From contig NC_088775.1 of assembly GCF_954871325.1 (NCBI RefSeq), positions 74,501,561 to 74,565,560 of the forward strand: a stretch of 64,000 nucleotides of DNA, in the 5' to 3' direction. Of this stretch, positions 1 through 12,400 are shown in pieces. Numbering within the stretch: position 1 is the first letter of the stretch; each line of letters starts with the position of its first letter. The DNA is from Gordionus sp. m RMFG-2023. Taxonomy: Eukaryota > Nematomorpha > Gordioida > Chordodea > Parachordodidae. The position numbers and the translations under genes are program-made. The notes beneath the pieces were generated by a model. The model worked only from the letters and a program-made list of their open reading frames with translations. It did no database searches and was not told the origin of the DNA.

Positions 1-876
1 TATTATATAAATAAATATCAGAAACCCTGCGAAGATTTCGATTTTAGACTCAGTCCAGATTTCAAAAATTTTTTTTCAAGCCTGGCTCTGGGGATATTTC
101 TGAAATTTTTTTGGCTGGCTTAGATTTTTATGTTTGATCATTTTTATTAAACCTGCCCGGAATTTTTAAATTTTTATTTTTAACAATTTTGGGCTGTCTT
201 TTTTGCAAATTTTTTAAAATTGAAAATATGAGCTGTAAAGCCTTGCAATGGCAGATTTTTAACGCACAAACGTCCCTTCTATTTTTTTGAATTTTTGACC
301 TCCTCCCCCCCACGCTTGCCATAATTTTTTAAAAATTTTTTAGACTGCCCGCCCATAATTTAAAATACTATCCCTGCTTAACTTTCACCTATATAAATAA
401 AAATTCGACCGTTGATTTGCCCAACAATTGTTAAGTATCTTATTCAATATAATAATTTTATAATTTAGAGAAATAATTAAAAAAGGTGTATAAATTCAAT
501 ATTACACAATGAAGGATATAAATAGGTGATGGATAAATTTATTTCATCAAATCAAAAATAGTATAAAATATTTATAGGGTTTTCAATTAATATATAATCA
601 TTACTTTTTAATTATATTTTAAAATAATTTATTAAAATAGATATTTTAAAAAAATCAATTAAATAAGAGAATATTCTGACGACTGATGAGAGTTTTAAAA
701 AAGTGAATAAAAAATAAAATAAGAAATTTATGAGATATAAATTTAAAAAATGAAAGCATGCATGATAGATGAATCATTTGGAAGAAAAATAAAGGGTGCA
801 CTTATTTTTAATTAAGCATGGTGCATTGCATGCAAGGGATAAAATTATTATGCTAAACAACAATATATAAAAAATA
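1..876. other. A+T-rich intergenic DNA with a degenerate GC-spaced repeat
   Basis: I see no gene here. Bases about 60-365 alternate T/A runs with short GC words such as CCTGCCCGG, GGGCTG and CTGCCCGCCC. The same texture occurs in the GC-rich insert of the shortened hAT copies at 11165, 42850, 49500 and 56745. It may be an old relative of that repeat, but I cannot find its ends. Confidence 0.3.
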
Positions 877-884
877 CAAACATG

Positions 885-2337
885 TAGTGTTTTGAACGCG
901 TTCGTGAACGAAGTTCGTTTTTTTGAAAAAAATGATGAACGTTCCTTTTATTTTTGACGAACTTTGAACGTGAACGCGTTCCTTTTTTATAACGGACGCG
1001 TTCGAATTTAACGTTCGTTCAATTTTAAAAATATTTTTATTTATTTGAAAAATTTAATATTTCCGAATTTTTTTAAAAAATGTAATATTTATATTTTTTA
1101 ATTGGCTGTGTATTTCCTTTTCACATTTCAATTTTTTTAACACATAGTTTATTAATTTGAATATTATTGTTTATATTTTAATTTAATAGATTTGCATAAG
1201 CATGGATAGTATTTTTTAATCCTCATCATCTGATTCTTAAAATCCAAAATCAGATGAATTATCATTACTATGGCCAAATATGATAAATGTTTTACATTAA
1301 CATCCTATATTGAAGGAACTAATCCAATGCTTACCAAGTGTAAAATATGGCCAAAAAGTATTATATTGTCAAAATCTTCAGGTTCCAATTTAAAACGACA
1401 TTTGATTTTAATATTAATTATTTGATTTTATATGATATTTAAATCATTAAATTTGAAGAAATAATGCATTTGGGATATTTGACCCCAACAATAACGATAG
1501 TTATTTTAAAATTAAAAAAATTAGTGGCATCAAATATGGTCAACCATTGATAGACGCCGTATTAAATGGGATTAATAAAAAGTATTAAACCTCACTCTCA
1601 ATTAATTATATATTTTTATTTTTTTAAAGATTTGAACATATATATAAGGATCAATATGTTCTTTCTGCAATTATACATCCAGCATTCAAACTTCAATGGC
1701 CATGGATAAAACTTTCACAGAACGAACCTATTAAAAATAAACTTTAGCGTTATTAAAAAAAATGCTTTGAAAACCCTAGAGAACTGTTAATTTCGAGATA
1801 TCTTTTTTTTGTCGAGAGTAGAGAATGGATTGGAGGAGTATAGCTTATCTCAATTTTTTGGAAATAACAAAACAATATGTTTTTAATTAATTCTCCACGT
1901 TAAAAGAGCTGTTTATTAAGTACAATACCGCAATCCCCTCATCTGCCCCTGTAGAGCGCGTTTTTAGTGTAGCTAATGCCGTATTAACTGCCAAGTGATC
2001 CTGTCTATCAGATAAATATTTAGAAAACAATTGTTATTAAAATTTAATAAGAAAAATTTTTTATAAATAAAAATATCTTTTTATTCGCCATATTATATAC
2101 AATTATATTATCAAAATAAAACTATATTATTTTTTAACATGGCTAAAATATATTGTATTAAAAAATATAAGTTTATTTATATTAAATTAAATTTAAAAAA
2201 AAAATTATAAAATTTTGAACGGTTTTATGAACGTGAACGCGTTCGTTTTTTGAACTTGAACGTGAACGCGTTCGATTTTTGCCAATGAACGTTAAACGCG
2301 AACGCGTTCGATTTTTTTAGAAATATTTACAGCACTA
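885..2337 (+). mobile_element. hAT DNA transposon, 1453 bp, with exact 8-bp target duplication CAAACATG
   Basis: The element is bounded by CAAACATG at 877-884 and again at 2338-2345. The ends read TAGTGTTTTG on the left and ACAGCACTA on the right, giving short imperfect inverted repeats of hAT type. Both subterminal regions are packed with the palindrome GAACGCGTTC and close variants: about 895-1015 on the left, about 2215-2315 on the right. Inside, on the + strand, is a decayed C-terminal part of a hAT transposase. An exact 8-bp duplication with hAT-type termini is strong evidence. The short length and decayed coding part make it non-autonomous today. Confidence 0.9.
1629..2045 (+). pseudogene. 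Decayed C-terminal hAT transposase segment
   Basis: Read in pieces, the + strand gives SAIIHPAFKLQWPWIK near 1655-1710, then [12 protein letters not shown] followed by VERVFS near 1917-1965. The latter is the hAT dimerisation motif (family form: PxSSAxxERLFSxA). An acceptor-like TTTTTTTAAAG precedes the segment, matching the place where the related elements at 18182 and 32318 start their last transposase exon. Several frame changes and stops separate the blocks, so it cannot be translated as it stands. The family assignment is firm; the exact limits are approximate. Confidence 0.75.
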
Positions 2338-2345
2338 CAAACATG

Positions 2346-4256
2346 ACAATGAAAATATGCAGACGGAGCATTATTTATTATTATTTAAAAAAATATACTT
2401 GAAATGCATTCGCTTAAATTTTAATGATAATGATTTAAATTTATTTAAAGAATATGTTAGAGGAATAACAAAAAAAATTTTACCCCCCCCCCCTCCCCTA
2501 CCCATTAAACCTTAACCCGCCCACCCATTATTTAACATTTACAAACCACACCAGCTATGTAAGTCTCTGATAAATAGAATGGGCGGGGTAATAGTAGGAT
2601 TTGTTAATAAGTAAATTTAGATATCAATTCCCATTTTCATAGAAAAAACTCATACTAATAAAATAAACTGATACCATTAATTAATTATTTACTGCATTTG
2701 AATCAGACGCATTTTATATATGTTAAACTTGATACCTTTAATTTTGATTTTTTTTTTACCAATTTCAAAATAACAAAAATTTAAACAATATTAATTTATT
2801 GGAAAAAAATAAAACCTTTCAACTCAAACACTCTTGGAATCCAAAATCTTTCCAATTTAATTTATAAGCATGTCTTTTTTCCCACCTAAAAAAGAGGATT
2901 CGCGCTTAAAAAACCCCATATTTTAGGCGATTCTTTATACCTTATAAATTTTTTTAATGTTTTTATTTTACGAGCCCTTGGTAAACGCCTATATTTTTTT
3001 TGTTATTCATTTCATTGGCTTTCATGATAGTTTTTAATTTTTTTATTGATATATGTATTAATTATAATTTATTAAATTATAAAATAAATCAAATGTCTTT
3101 TTTTTTTGTTTTTAAATTTTTAACAAATTCTGACCTCGTTTTTGTATAATGTGTTATAGAATTAAAGAAATATATATTTATACAATTTTGTTTTAATTAT
3201 AGCAAATTTAATTAAAATAATAATAAAATAATTCATTTTTATAAATAAATTTAGCACATTATACCACTAAAAACTACTATCATGTTAAAATTGAAAATAA
3301 TTTTAAAATAAGTCTGACTCTGTCTGAGTACGTATAAATATTTTATAATAAAGGAATCTTTTTTTAAAAATTACATTAAATAATGATACAGGTGAATATA
3401 TTTGTGATAATGATTAAAATAAAATCAAAGATATTTTTTTCTTATGGGCTAATATTTTATTAAAAATATGTATGTATATAAGTGAAAGAAAGAAGAAAAA
3501 ATGAACTAAGATAAGATAAAGAGGAATAATAAAAAACAAACCAACCAAAGAAAATAAATCTTTCCGCGCCAACCATTTTCCAAATTTTTGGAATTTTTAT
3601 TCATAAAAGGTATTATAATCTAATATAAAATGATATCGTAAAAAATTCACATTTTGCCAAAATATTAAAGAAAAACATCAAACCATTTATATTATTAGCT
3701 TTAGGCATCGAACCATATTTCAAATATTTACACATTGTATGAAATGGGATCATTTTAAATAATGCATTAATTCAATAATTTCAAATGAATTGGAAAAAAT
3801 TTCTTAAATTTTTAAAATATATACTGAATTTAACGGTTATATATACATTGTTTTTTAAAATAAGATTTTTGGCATAGAGTATAAAAGTAATATTCGGCAA
3901 AAGAAATTTTTTATGATAATTATATTTTATGTATAATAATTAGTGTCCGTTGTCAGCTTTTATTATTTAAGCGTGCTAAACTTAAAATCCAATTTTGTTG
4001 ATTTTTTTTGTCTAAACAGAAAATATTTAAAGTATAAATTTATTCCGTGATACATAAAAAAAAGGTTAAAGGAAAGAAAAAAGAAGTATACAAATGATCT
4101 AAAACTTCCAATTAGTCAAGTTTATAATTTCCAAATTTTTAATATGAATAAAACGAATAGTGATTTGATAACAAAGATATAGAGACTGGATTGACTAGCA
4201 TATAATTAAATCCATATTGTAATATAAACTAATCTCAAAATATAAATAGTGGGTCA
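2346..4256. other. Intergenic A+T-rich DNA, no gene seen
   Basis: No open frame or splice-framed exon stands out. A poly-C run at about 2482-2498 is followed by GC-rich words (CCCGCCCACCC near 2516, GGGCGGGG near 2581) that resemble the ends of a decayed hAT MITE, but I found no matching inverted end or duplication. Confidence 0.4.
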
Positions 4257-4636
4257 TAGACGTATCCAAGGGAGAAGGGAAATCCCCCCCCCTCCCAATC
4301 CCGTAAATTTATAAGCTTTAATAAATATTATTTTAAGCAAATAAAAATCTCCCCCCCCCCCTTTACTATATTCCTTCCGCTCCCTTTCCTTTTCAAAATA
4401 AAAATAGAATATCTCATTATAAACAATAATTTGTTTTAAAAAGCATAGCATAAATTAATAACTTCTAAAAATAAAGACTATAATTGGAAAAATAGTCTTT
4501 AACCTATGTCCTCAAAAAAGCTAACCAGGCCAAAGACCTGCAAAAAAAACGGGTCCAAAATCCTCCAATACAATTTATGGGAAGAAAAGCTATCAAAAAG
4601 TTTTCCCTAAATTCTGGCTACGATCTACCTACGTAT
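4257..4636. mobile_element. Degenerate hAT-type MITE, same family as 8827-9055
   Basis: The left end reads TAGACGTATCCAAGGGAG and the right end CTGGCTACG, a decayed inverted pair of the CAGnGGCGTAGCCAG type. The interior matches the repeat at 8827-9055 in order: GGGAAATCCCC with a C run, a TAAATATTATyTTAAGC block, a second C-rich block, and a CCTCCAATA/AATTTAT block before the right end. No exact target duplication remains. The two-copy match supports the call better than the ends do. Confidence 0.6.
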
Positions 4637-7600
4637 GATGAATGTTGAATGATTCAGTCCTAAAAGTTATCCTGCTTTCACAGTTAGCGCAATGCAGGGC
4701 TATGCGGGTAATTATTTACTAAAGAGGGGTGGCCCAAATATATTATTTGACATTATTAACATTTTATAAATTTAAATCAATAATGAAAATATTTTTTTAA
4801 TTAAAAAATAATAGAATCTCGCCAATATTGTGGGTTCACTAAAAATCAATATTTTTAAAAAAACCTAAGAATAAATATTCAATCTATGAATAAATATCCA
4901 CGTGACATTAATTTTTTAAATTTAAATATAATATCTTATAAATATGATAATGGAGACAATATTTAATATTAAAAAGAATTATTTTTAAGTTATAGTTTTA
5001 AAATACCAGCGTTAATACACCATTGATGCCCTGGTCTAAACCTAGTCTAGGACCATATTTAATTGATTTGTTGCCAAAGTTATATATATATAACAAGGTT
5101 GAAAACCATTTAAGAAAATAATACTCCAACCTCAATAGTCATTTTCATGCCCGTAACCTTAGAAATCTTATAATAAGACACCCTGGGAAAAGATAAACAT
5201 CAGATACTGGAGATCTTAACAAGAGGGTTTGTCTCCACCAAAGGATCTCTTAGGAATATACCGCTTTAATTTCCTGATCTACTCCTTCCTAGTGACCCTA
5301 TTTTTTTAAATTGATTTATTTAGTCACCTTTTTTAGTCATTTTGTAAATATAGTTATACTTTTTTTCTTTTAAATGTTTAAAATTTTATTGTACATCATT
5401 TTAAATTTACAATAAAATTTTATAATAAAAAATCAACAAATAGTAGTATTTTCATAAAAAGAAATTATTTGATAATAATGGTTATTATACAGGTTATCAA
5501 ATCATTAATGGGTAATTAAGTTTGAAAATCCATTTTTATACAATTATATAATTGTGAGCAAAACGTTCGGCTGAAAGTCCGATTCCCATCATTATAAAAA
5601 TATCAGGTACAACAGCTTATAAAAAAATAATTTAACACTTCCAATTTCACAATGTTTCGTTATAGCGAATTTTTGATTATATATATTTTTCTTTTCAAAT
5701 TTATAAAATATCTTTTAAAATATGATAGGTCTTGTTAGTAACAAAATTATACGTTACCTCCATTAATTTTAAACCTTGTCAAAATTTTATTTCATATGAT
5801 TATTATATTATTTCGGATTATAAATGAGAACTCACTATAATAGTGAAAGAAATTTTCTGTCCCCGTCAAGTTCACACAATAAATAACCAGTTATTAAAAA
5901 AAATGTTTTTCGATAGTAAATAAGACTTACACGAATTTCCTAATAAATGCAGCCCCCTCTTAACTGCTGAGGTATTATATGCCCATGAACCAAACGGGTA
6001 TACGTATTCAGTTTAATTATCAAATTATCTCTTTCTTAAAATTTAATTTGAAAATTGCAAGTTGAACTGAGTTTAAACTCTGGCCGCGGAAACATATCAG
6101 GGACTGCATTAAACTTCAATATGCCGGAGCTCTGAGTGCTCAAAATAAAAAATCAATATTTTATTGCTTTAAGATTTGTATTTTCGAAATTTTAGATGGT
6201 TCCCTAAAATTTGGATGGGGCTTTAGCCTCAAAAGTATCCTCCGCAGACAATACTAAAACGTTTGCCCTACAAAATGTCATCTTCATAATGCCCTTAATG
6301 ACTTATTGATTCACCTAAAATGTTAAAAGTTCACCCGAAACATTATTTCTTTCAAGTTTACCGACGACTTTTGTCAGATATTTTATCGGCAGAAAATATA
6401 ACTTAAATTATATCCAAAATAAAGTTTTTAAATAAATATATTTCTTATTATATCTAATTGGTACCACCATATCACATAGCATCATTTAAAATTTAAAAAT
6501 TCCTTCCCACAATAAAACTTTTAAAAAAAAATTAATTTATCTGTTCGAAGACATAAATATACCAAATAACTTGTAATTTCTTTAAAAAATGTTTTTAATA
6601 ATTTTTTTTTACTCTATCATTATTTTTTTGTAACAAAATATAAATAACGCATCTCAAATCAATTATGTATATAATAAAAAAACTCAAGTTTATGACCTTT
6701 GCCTCGAAAGAAAACACATAGAAATAAATTTTATAATGAAATAGAAAGGTCCAGGAAAGGAAGAAATAAGAAACGAAGGTGGAACAAATACAATGACAAA
6801 AGATTACATGTAAAAACTTTCTAATGTATCGTTAATAGGATTATGGGAAAAATATTTAAAATACTCTTTTATTAATTAAAAAAATTTCGTGATTTTTTCA
6901 ATTTTTTTTAGTGACATTTTTTCTAATAAAATACCATTTTACGTGTATCATTTGCCAATGTTTTATTTTGTTTGATAACAAGTATTATCAAATTTTAAAT
7001 TTTTTTTATATTTTATTTCTATTCTCACCATTTAACATGTTTGTTATACCTTTGAAATATCATTATTATATTAAAATACCTGTTAGGATTAAGGGGAGGG
7101 GGTCTATATAATAATTCCTAAATTTAAATGTTAATTAAAACATTTTATTAATTATGCATGAAGATACAATTATAATAAAAATAATTTTATATATAGAGAA
7201 AAATCCCATAAAAATATTGTTATATAAGAGGCTTATGTTTTTTTAGGTCATAGGTATAATATTGTATTTGTATATCATTACGTTAATTTTGTCCTATGTT
7301 TTAAACCGAAAGCAATTATATTAATTTTTAAATGTATTTTATGTGAATTAAATTTTTAAATGCAGATTATCAAACACATCTAATAAGTCACATTAGGAAA
7401 TTAGTCACATGTTGGAACACCTATAAACGTAGTTTTTCAAATAAAAATTAACAATTTGCTTACAAATTAACAATAATATTTAAAATGTAATTCAATTACT
7501 TTAAATTTAGTTCTTAAAAAATATAACCCATATAAGGACAATCAAAAATTAATATAATTTCTTTCGGGTTAAAACTTAGGTCAAAATTAACGTAATGACA

Positions 7601-7679
7601 TACAATACCATGAAAATATATTTAGAAAGTCATTAAAATAATATAAATAGACAGATTAAAAAAACCATAATTGGAGAAA
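4637..7679. other. Intergenic A+T-rich DNA, no gene seen
   Basis: This stretch of about 3 kb has no convincing coding signal. A copy of the ACAGTTAGCGC word, which forms the arms of the palindrome at 59322-59417, occurs near 4680. A 35-codon open stretch on the - strand near 5140-5250 lies after a good acceptor-like tract, but its amino-acid pattern is not convincing and I do not call it. Confidence 0.35.
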
Positions 7680-7689
7680 AAAAGGAGGA

Positions 7690-8520
7690 TAATTACATGA
7701 AGAGAAGAAACTTAAATAATTTAATCGAATATTGTTTATGGCGAGCAGTAATCGCTGAGATATCAGTAGAGTCCATCTTTGCTTATGTTAGATGGAGAAA
7801 TAAGGTTGGTATACGAAAAGCCCGAAACTTAGATAGAATTGACCCATGGTCAATGGGATTAAGGTTATACCGTCTGGGCTTTTATCGTTGGTTTTGAAGA
7901 GCTCTTTAGGCTTAGTTTAGATTGAATACTTGCTGAAGTTAAAGCCCATTTTATGGATCGTTGCACTGAGAATGCCGAGGGAAACGGCCTTTACAGTATT
8001 AGTAATGGAGACTATGTAAACCTTTGTTGTTGGTGTATATTCGGTATTCTTTGCATAAATATGCTGTCACGAAGTTGTGGCATGTCTTAAGCCTTAGCAA
8101 ATTTCTTCGTTGGATAAAAGAAGGCCTAAATTCTCGGAGGGAATTGCCTCTACAAATTCGTAGCCATTCCCGCTGTTCAGGTGGGAAAATAGAGCGTACC
8201 CAACTTCATGAATGCTCTATTTAAGGTTATCGATCGAACCTTCAACGAGATGAGCATCCTAATCCATTTGTCGGGCGAGGGATATTAGGCAGGGTTGATT
8301 GGTCCTTGCTCCATCTAGGAGATCGTTGGCTTGATCGTTAGTTTGATTCTTAACGATCTGCGTGCAAGAAGTGAAGAAATAAATCCACTTATTGCAAAGG
8401 CCGTTGGAGATCATTACCCGATTCCTCCGGGTTGCATAAAAGACCAGGAACTGTTAAATTTTAAATTGAGTGTTTATTCAATAAGCGGCAAATTTTATTT
8501 TCATAAGTGCCTTTGAAAAT
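7690..8520 (+). pseudogene. GC-elevated segment, possibly a decayed NUDT9-like (ADP-ribose hydrolase) sequence
   Basis: This 0.8-kb block is visibly richer in G+C than its surroundings and holds three consecutive short open frames in different phases, as an eroded coding sequence would. Read on the + strand in order it gives GNGLYSISNG (about 7982-8011), then NPFVGRGILGR followed by DRW (about 8260-8330), then GDHYPIPPGCIKDQE (about 8408-8452). The NUDT9/TRPM2-C family has, in this order, a QNGLYEIENG-like stretch, NPxGRTGxxGRGxLGxxGPNHxxDPxxTRW, and about 50 residues later GEWAIPGGMVDPGE. The 49-residue gap from GRG to IPxG fits. The Nudix box itself is not intact. The similarity is partial and could be chance, and the block could also be untranslated exon or an unknown repeat. 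Confidence 0.25.
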
Positions 8521-8826
8521 TTGAAGATGGTTGTAGAGCGCAATGCGTATAAGATATAAGATTTTAGGGATGTTATATATATATTTTTTAATGATATACG
8601 ATTGATGAGTTGGCAAAAAGGTAATATTTCTTCAGCTTGAGCCAGAGTTTTGTCAGTTTTTTGGAAGAAGTTCTAAATGGCACAGTTTCCGCCAACAGAG
8701 TAGCCTAAATGTGTTATAGATTCAAGATCGACGTATTAGGAATCATAATTGTGCATACTCCCATAAGTTCATCCGCCATTACTTAAAATTTTACCCCCTC
8801 CCCCCATGTTACTTTGGCAATTTACT

Positions 8827-9055
8827 TATAGGCGTAGCCAGAGGGAGGGAAATCCCCCCACCCCCCCTTCGGAAATTTACTTGTTCTCGTAAATATTATC
8901 TTAAGCGAATAAAATATTTACTCCCTACACGCTCTTCACCCCTCTCCCCCAAAAACCTACAATAAGTTGGCCTAAAGACCTCCAATAGAATTTATAGAGG
9001 GAAAACCTACCTTATAGTGCTCCCCCTCCCTTAGCAAAATCCTGGCTACGCCTCT
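8827..9055. mobile_element. hAT-type MITE with GGCGTAGCCAG / CTGGCTACGCC ends
   Basis: The left end reads TATAGGCGTAGCCAGAGGG and the right end AAATCCTGGCTACGCCTCTG, a clear inverted repeat. The inside has no coding capacity and matches the older copy at 4257-4636. A poly-C run lies just inside the left end. The flanking 8-mers do not match, so the target duplication has eroded. It lies about 0.25 kb upstream of the first recognised kinase exon. Confidence 0.75.
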
Positions 9056-9283
9056 GCTCTCTTAAGTTGCCACCTTTTCGTTACAATGATTTCTCTATCT
9101 TGCCCTTTAATCTCGATCCCGGCTAAATTTAAAAGGATCTTATCAAAATTGTTAAATCATAACTGGGTTTTATAATTTTTCTTCATATGTTATAAAACTT
9201 TAATTGATATAATTACTATTATTAATTATAACCATTATAATCTAATTTTGTTTTCAAAATTCTTTTTATTGATTTCTAGACAG

Positions 9284-9444
9284 AAATATACCTCAAATTT
9301 TTGCACAATTCTGAAAATCAAAACGTGTATGCTGGGATATTCCAATTCGGATGATGTCAAATGCTTAGAGGACCAAGAGATCGAAAATTTAATCCGGAAA
9401 GAAGATTTTTATCAATTTTACGAAATCGAAAAGGAGATAGCCAG
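9284..9444 (+). CDS. STK17 (DRAK): Kinase exon 1 (N-terminus; start codon chosen at 9329)
   Basis: The exon ends in GAGATAGCCAG followed by a GTATTT donor, phase 2. The encoded [12 protein letters not shown] leads straight into the P-loop of exon 2. The first in-frame ATG close to the kinase domain is at 9329 ([17 protein letters not shown]). A pyrimidine-rich acceptor (TTCTTTTTATTGATTTCTAG) lies at 9260-9279, with a second AG at 9282-9283 that keeps the frame open. An earlier coding or 5' untranslated exon may therefore exist upstream. Confidence 0.75.
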
Positions 9445-12400
9445 GTATTTTTTTTAAAAAAATATAAACTTATACAAAATAAGTAAGTTTTATATTATAT
9501 TTGACTAAAAACTGGGACGTCGTTAGCTCTAACTTATCATTTTGGTGTGCTAAGGGACTTTACACCCCCCCCCCTTCAGTCATTGTATTTTCATGGTAGA
9601 TTCAGAGGTTTGGAAGAGGATCATTGGAATGGTTGATTTTAAAAGGAATGTATTTATAATATATTATTAGAAACTACATTTTTTTTTCTCCTGAATTTGA
9701 AGGATTGATACACAATGAAGATTGGAGTACAATACACATAATACACTATACTCCTTATTTATAAAAAAAGCAAATTTTTAATTAAAATAATATTAAAAAT
9801 TAAATCTCATTCTTTAGTGCATCTACTATTTTTAAAGATCTTCTTGAATGATTTTAAGCCAAAAATATTTATTCTCATTCTTACTATCTAACTAAGTTCT
9901 TTATTTTTTTAAAAAAAATATAGATGTCAAATATTATAAAAAGAATATCGTTAATTTAAAAGAAAAATTGCATAACATAATAAATTAAATACCCTTATTC
10001 AGTTAAAATTCTATAATTTTTTTAAAAAAAATATTTGAATTGTGTTTGAAAAAAAATGGGATTGATCCTAATTAAATAAAAACCTTATATTCAGGCGCTT
10101 ACGCAGCGGGGGGGGGCAGGGGGGTAAAAAATATTATTGTTAATATTTATTCCTATCTCATATATATATTTAATTACATTTATTTATCACATTTATCTAC
10201 TAAGTTATTTTATCAATTAATTTCGATTTCAAGTTTTCCTTGGCGTAATTTACCTATTATTTTCAAATTTTGGTGGCGTATTATTTATCTAAATTTCTAG
10301 TCAAATAATAATTATCTCTAAAACTCCTTGTCCAACAGGGAGAAAAAAATTGCAAGCTTGTCCAACTAGATCGAGTCTCCGCCATCAAGCATAACAGCTT
10401 TTATGGAGTTAGAAGAGCCGATTATTTGCTATTACTGAAATATCACAATGGCTTGAAAGAAATATTTTCTCAGAAGCAAAAAATTATTGAATTCAATACT
10501 TATTCCAAATTTTTTTTCTCATTAGAATGTATTATTTAATTATACAACTATTTTATGTAATATTTTTCAAAAACATGACATTGACTTGATTAAGAAGATG
10601 AGAATAGCAGAGAGTATTTTATTAGAACTCAAGGAAATTAGAGCTAATGTTGATGAAGAACATATTTTATATGTATTGTTGAGTTAAAAGCAGAGCTATA
10701 CTTGTTTAATATTTCTCCCCCTCGACTTGCAGCAAGCAAGCTCATTGTCAAAACATTAATATAGGATCAGTACAAGAGTATTATAAAACAAATGTCCCCT
10801 CTCTTAGATACATTTATAGCCCAAATAAATGAATGGTTTTTTAATTCATCATGCAGCACTTACAAATCCGCAGATATTACTTTCACAAAAGCCTTTCCAA
10901 CCTTTTTCAGATGGTGATAGAAAAAAAATATTTGTTAGATTTTTATCATGAAGATGTTAAAGTATCTTATGATATCTTATTAGCTGAATAACTATGATTA
11001 AAAGATTAACTATGGTTGATACAGTCCCAAAAATGCTATGGATGCTTTGCATTATTTCAAACATATTTTAGATTATATTCCCAATGTATTAAAATGGTTA
11101 TATATATTAGCAACTCTTCCCATTAGTAAACTAATGAGAGAGCATTCTCTTTTTTAAGAAGAATGACAGAGACCTGCAGAGGTACCATTTGCAGGGCCTT
11201 CGACCTGTGTTTTTTTAAAAAGATTTTCAGGCCCGGCCGAATTTTATTAAAATGAATTATATTTATTTTTGATTTTTATAGATTATAATGGCGATTTCAA
11301 ATATTTGGTTTTAAAATATACAGCTCGGCCCCGATATTTTTTAAAAAAAAATTTTTAGGCCCAGCCCGGGTGTTTTTTTTAAAAAAAATTTGGGCCCGGC
11401 CCGGTTATGTTTAAAAAAATTAAAATCCTAGGGCCAAGCCTGCAAGTCTCTGAAAAACATACCTATGAAATACAACTTCTGAAAGTAGATTGATTTGGAT
11501 CTTTTGAATATTCATAGGCATTTAACGCCAAGCAAGGATAGATAATTTAAAAATTAGCTCAAAACATACAAAATACAAATATTCCTAAGAAACCTTTTGT
11601 GTATTAATTTATATTTCCAACATTTAAATTTTTTATACTTTATATATAAATTTTAAAGGCTCAAAAAATTTAAATTTAAATTTTGGGTCATTTAAGTGAT
11701 TCATATCGTGGTTATATCCACTTTATATTTTATAATTCACATTTATTTTATAGTTTTTCAATGCCAGTTTTTATATATAATTTTTTTGTAATTCACATTA
11801 ATTTAAAATTGTGTATTAGAAAAGTTATTAGTCCTAATAAATTTATGCTTAGTATTTTTAAATAATAATATTTCTTAAAATTTTTATTATCCCCCCCCCC
11901 CCAGATCAAATTCCTGCGTACGCGCCTGCTTATATTTGTCGAATAACGATCATTTCCAACCCCGGGGTTTCCTATCAAGGTTGCTCTATCGTCATAATAT
12001 AATAATAAAAGAGTAATGGGAAAGAAATTTGTTAAAATAATCGTATAATTCCATAGTTACCCTCGATCATGTATTACTATATTTAATATAATGACACATG
12101 GTTACAAGAAAGTTGGGTCTACATTTTTATATATTTCATATTATGTAATGTTTATAAATCATCTATATTAGATAGAATTATGAAACGAAAACTAATAATT
12201 TAATAGTAAATTTTTATCTTCACATTCACCAGATTTCAATTTTTAAATCTTTATAAAAAAATCAGATATTATTTATTATGATATGATATTGACATTGAAA
12301 ATTTATTGATATTGAACTATTTTTTTTTATAGTATCTTAGTTTGAAATGGAGAATTATATGTGCATAAAATTAATCAATTCGGTTTTATAAATAAAATTT

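Noticed and set aside
5140-5250. Open - strand stretch after a pyrimidine-rich acceptor
   Set aside because: Two different frames are equally open and neither resembles a known protein.
11683-11978. Short open frames on both strands at the right end of hAT copy A
   Set aside because: They fall in non-coding terminal sequence of the element shared with the other copies, where the frames are not conserved.
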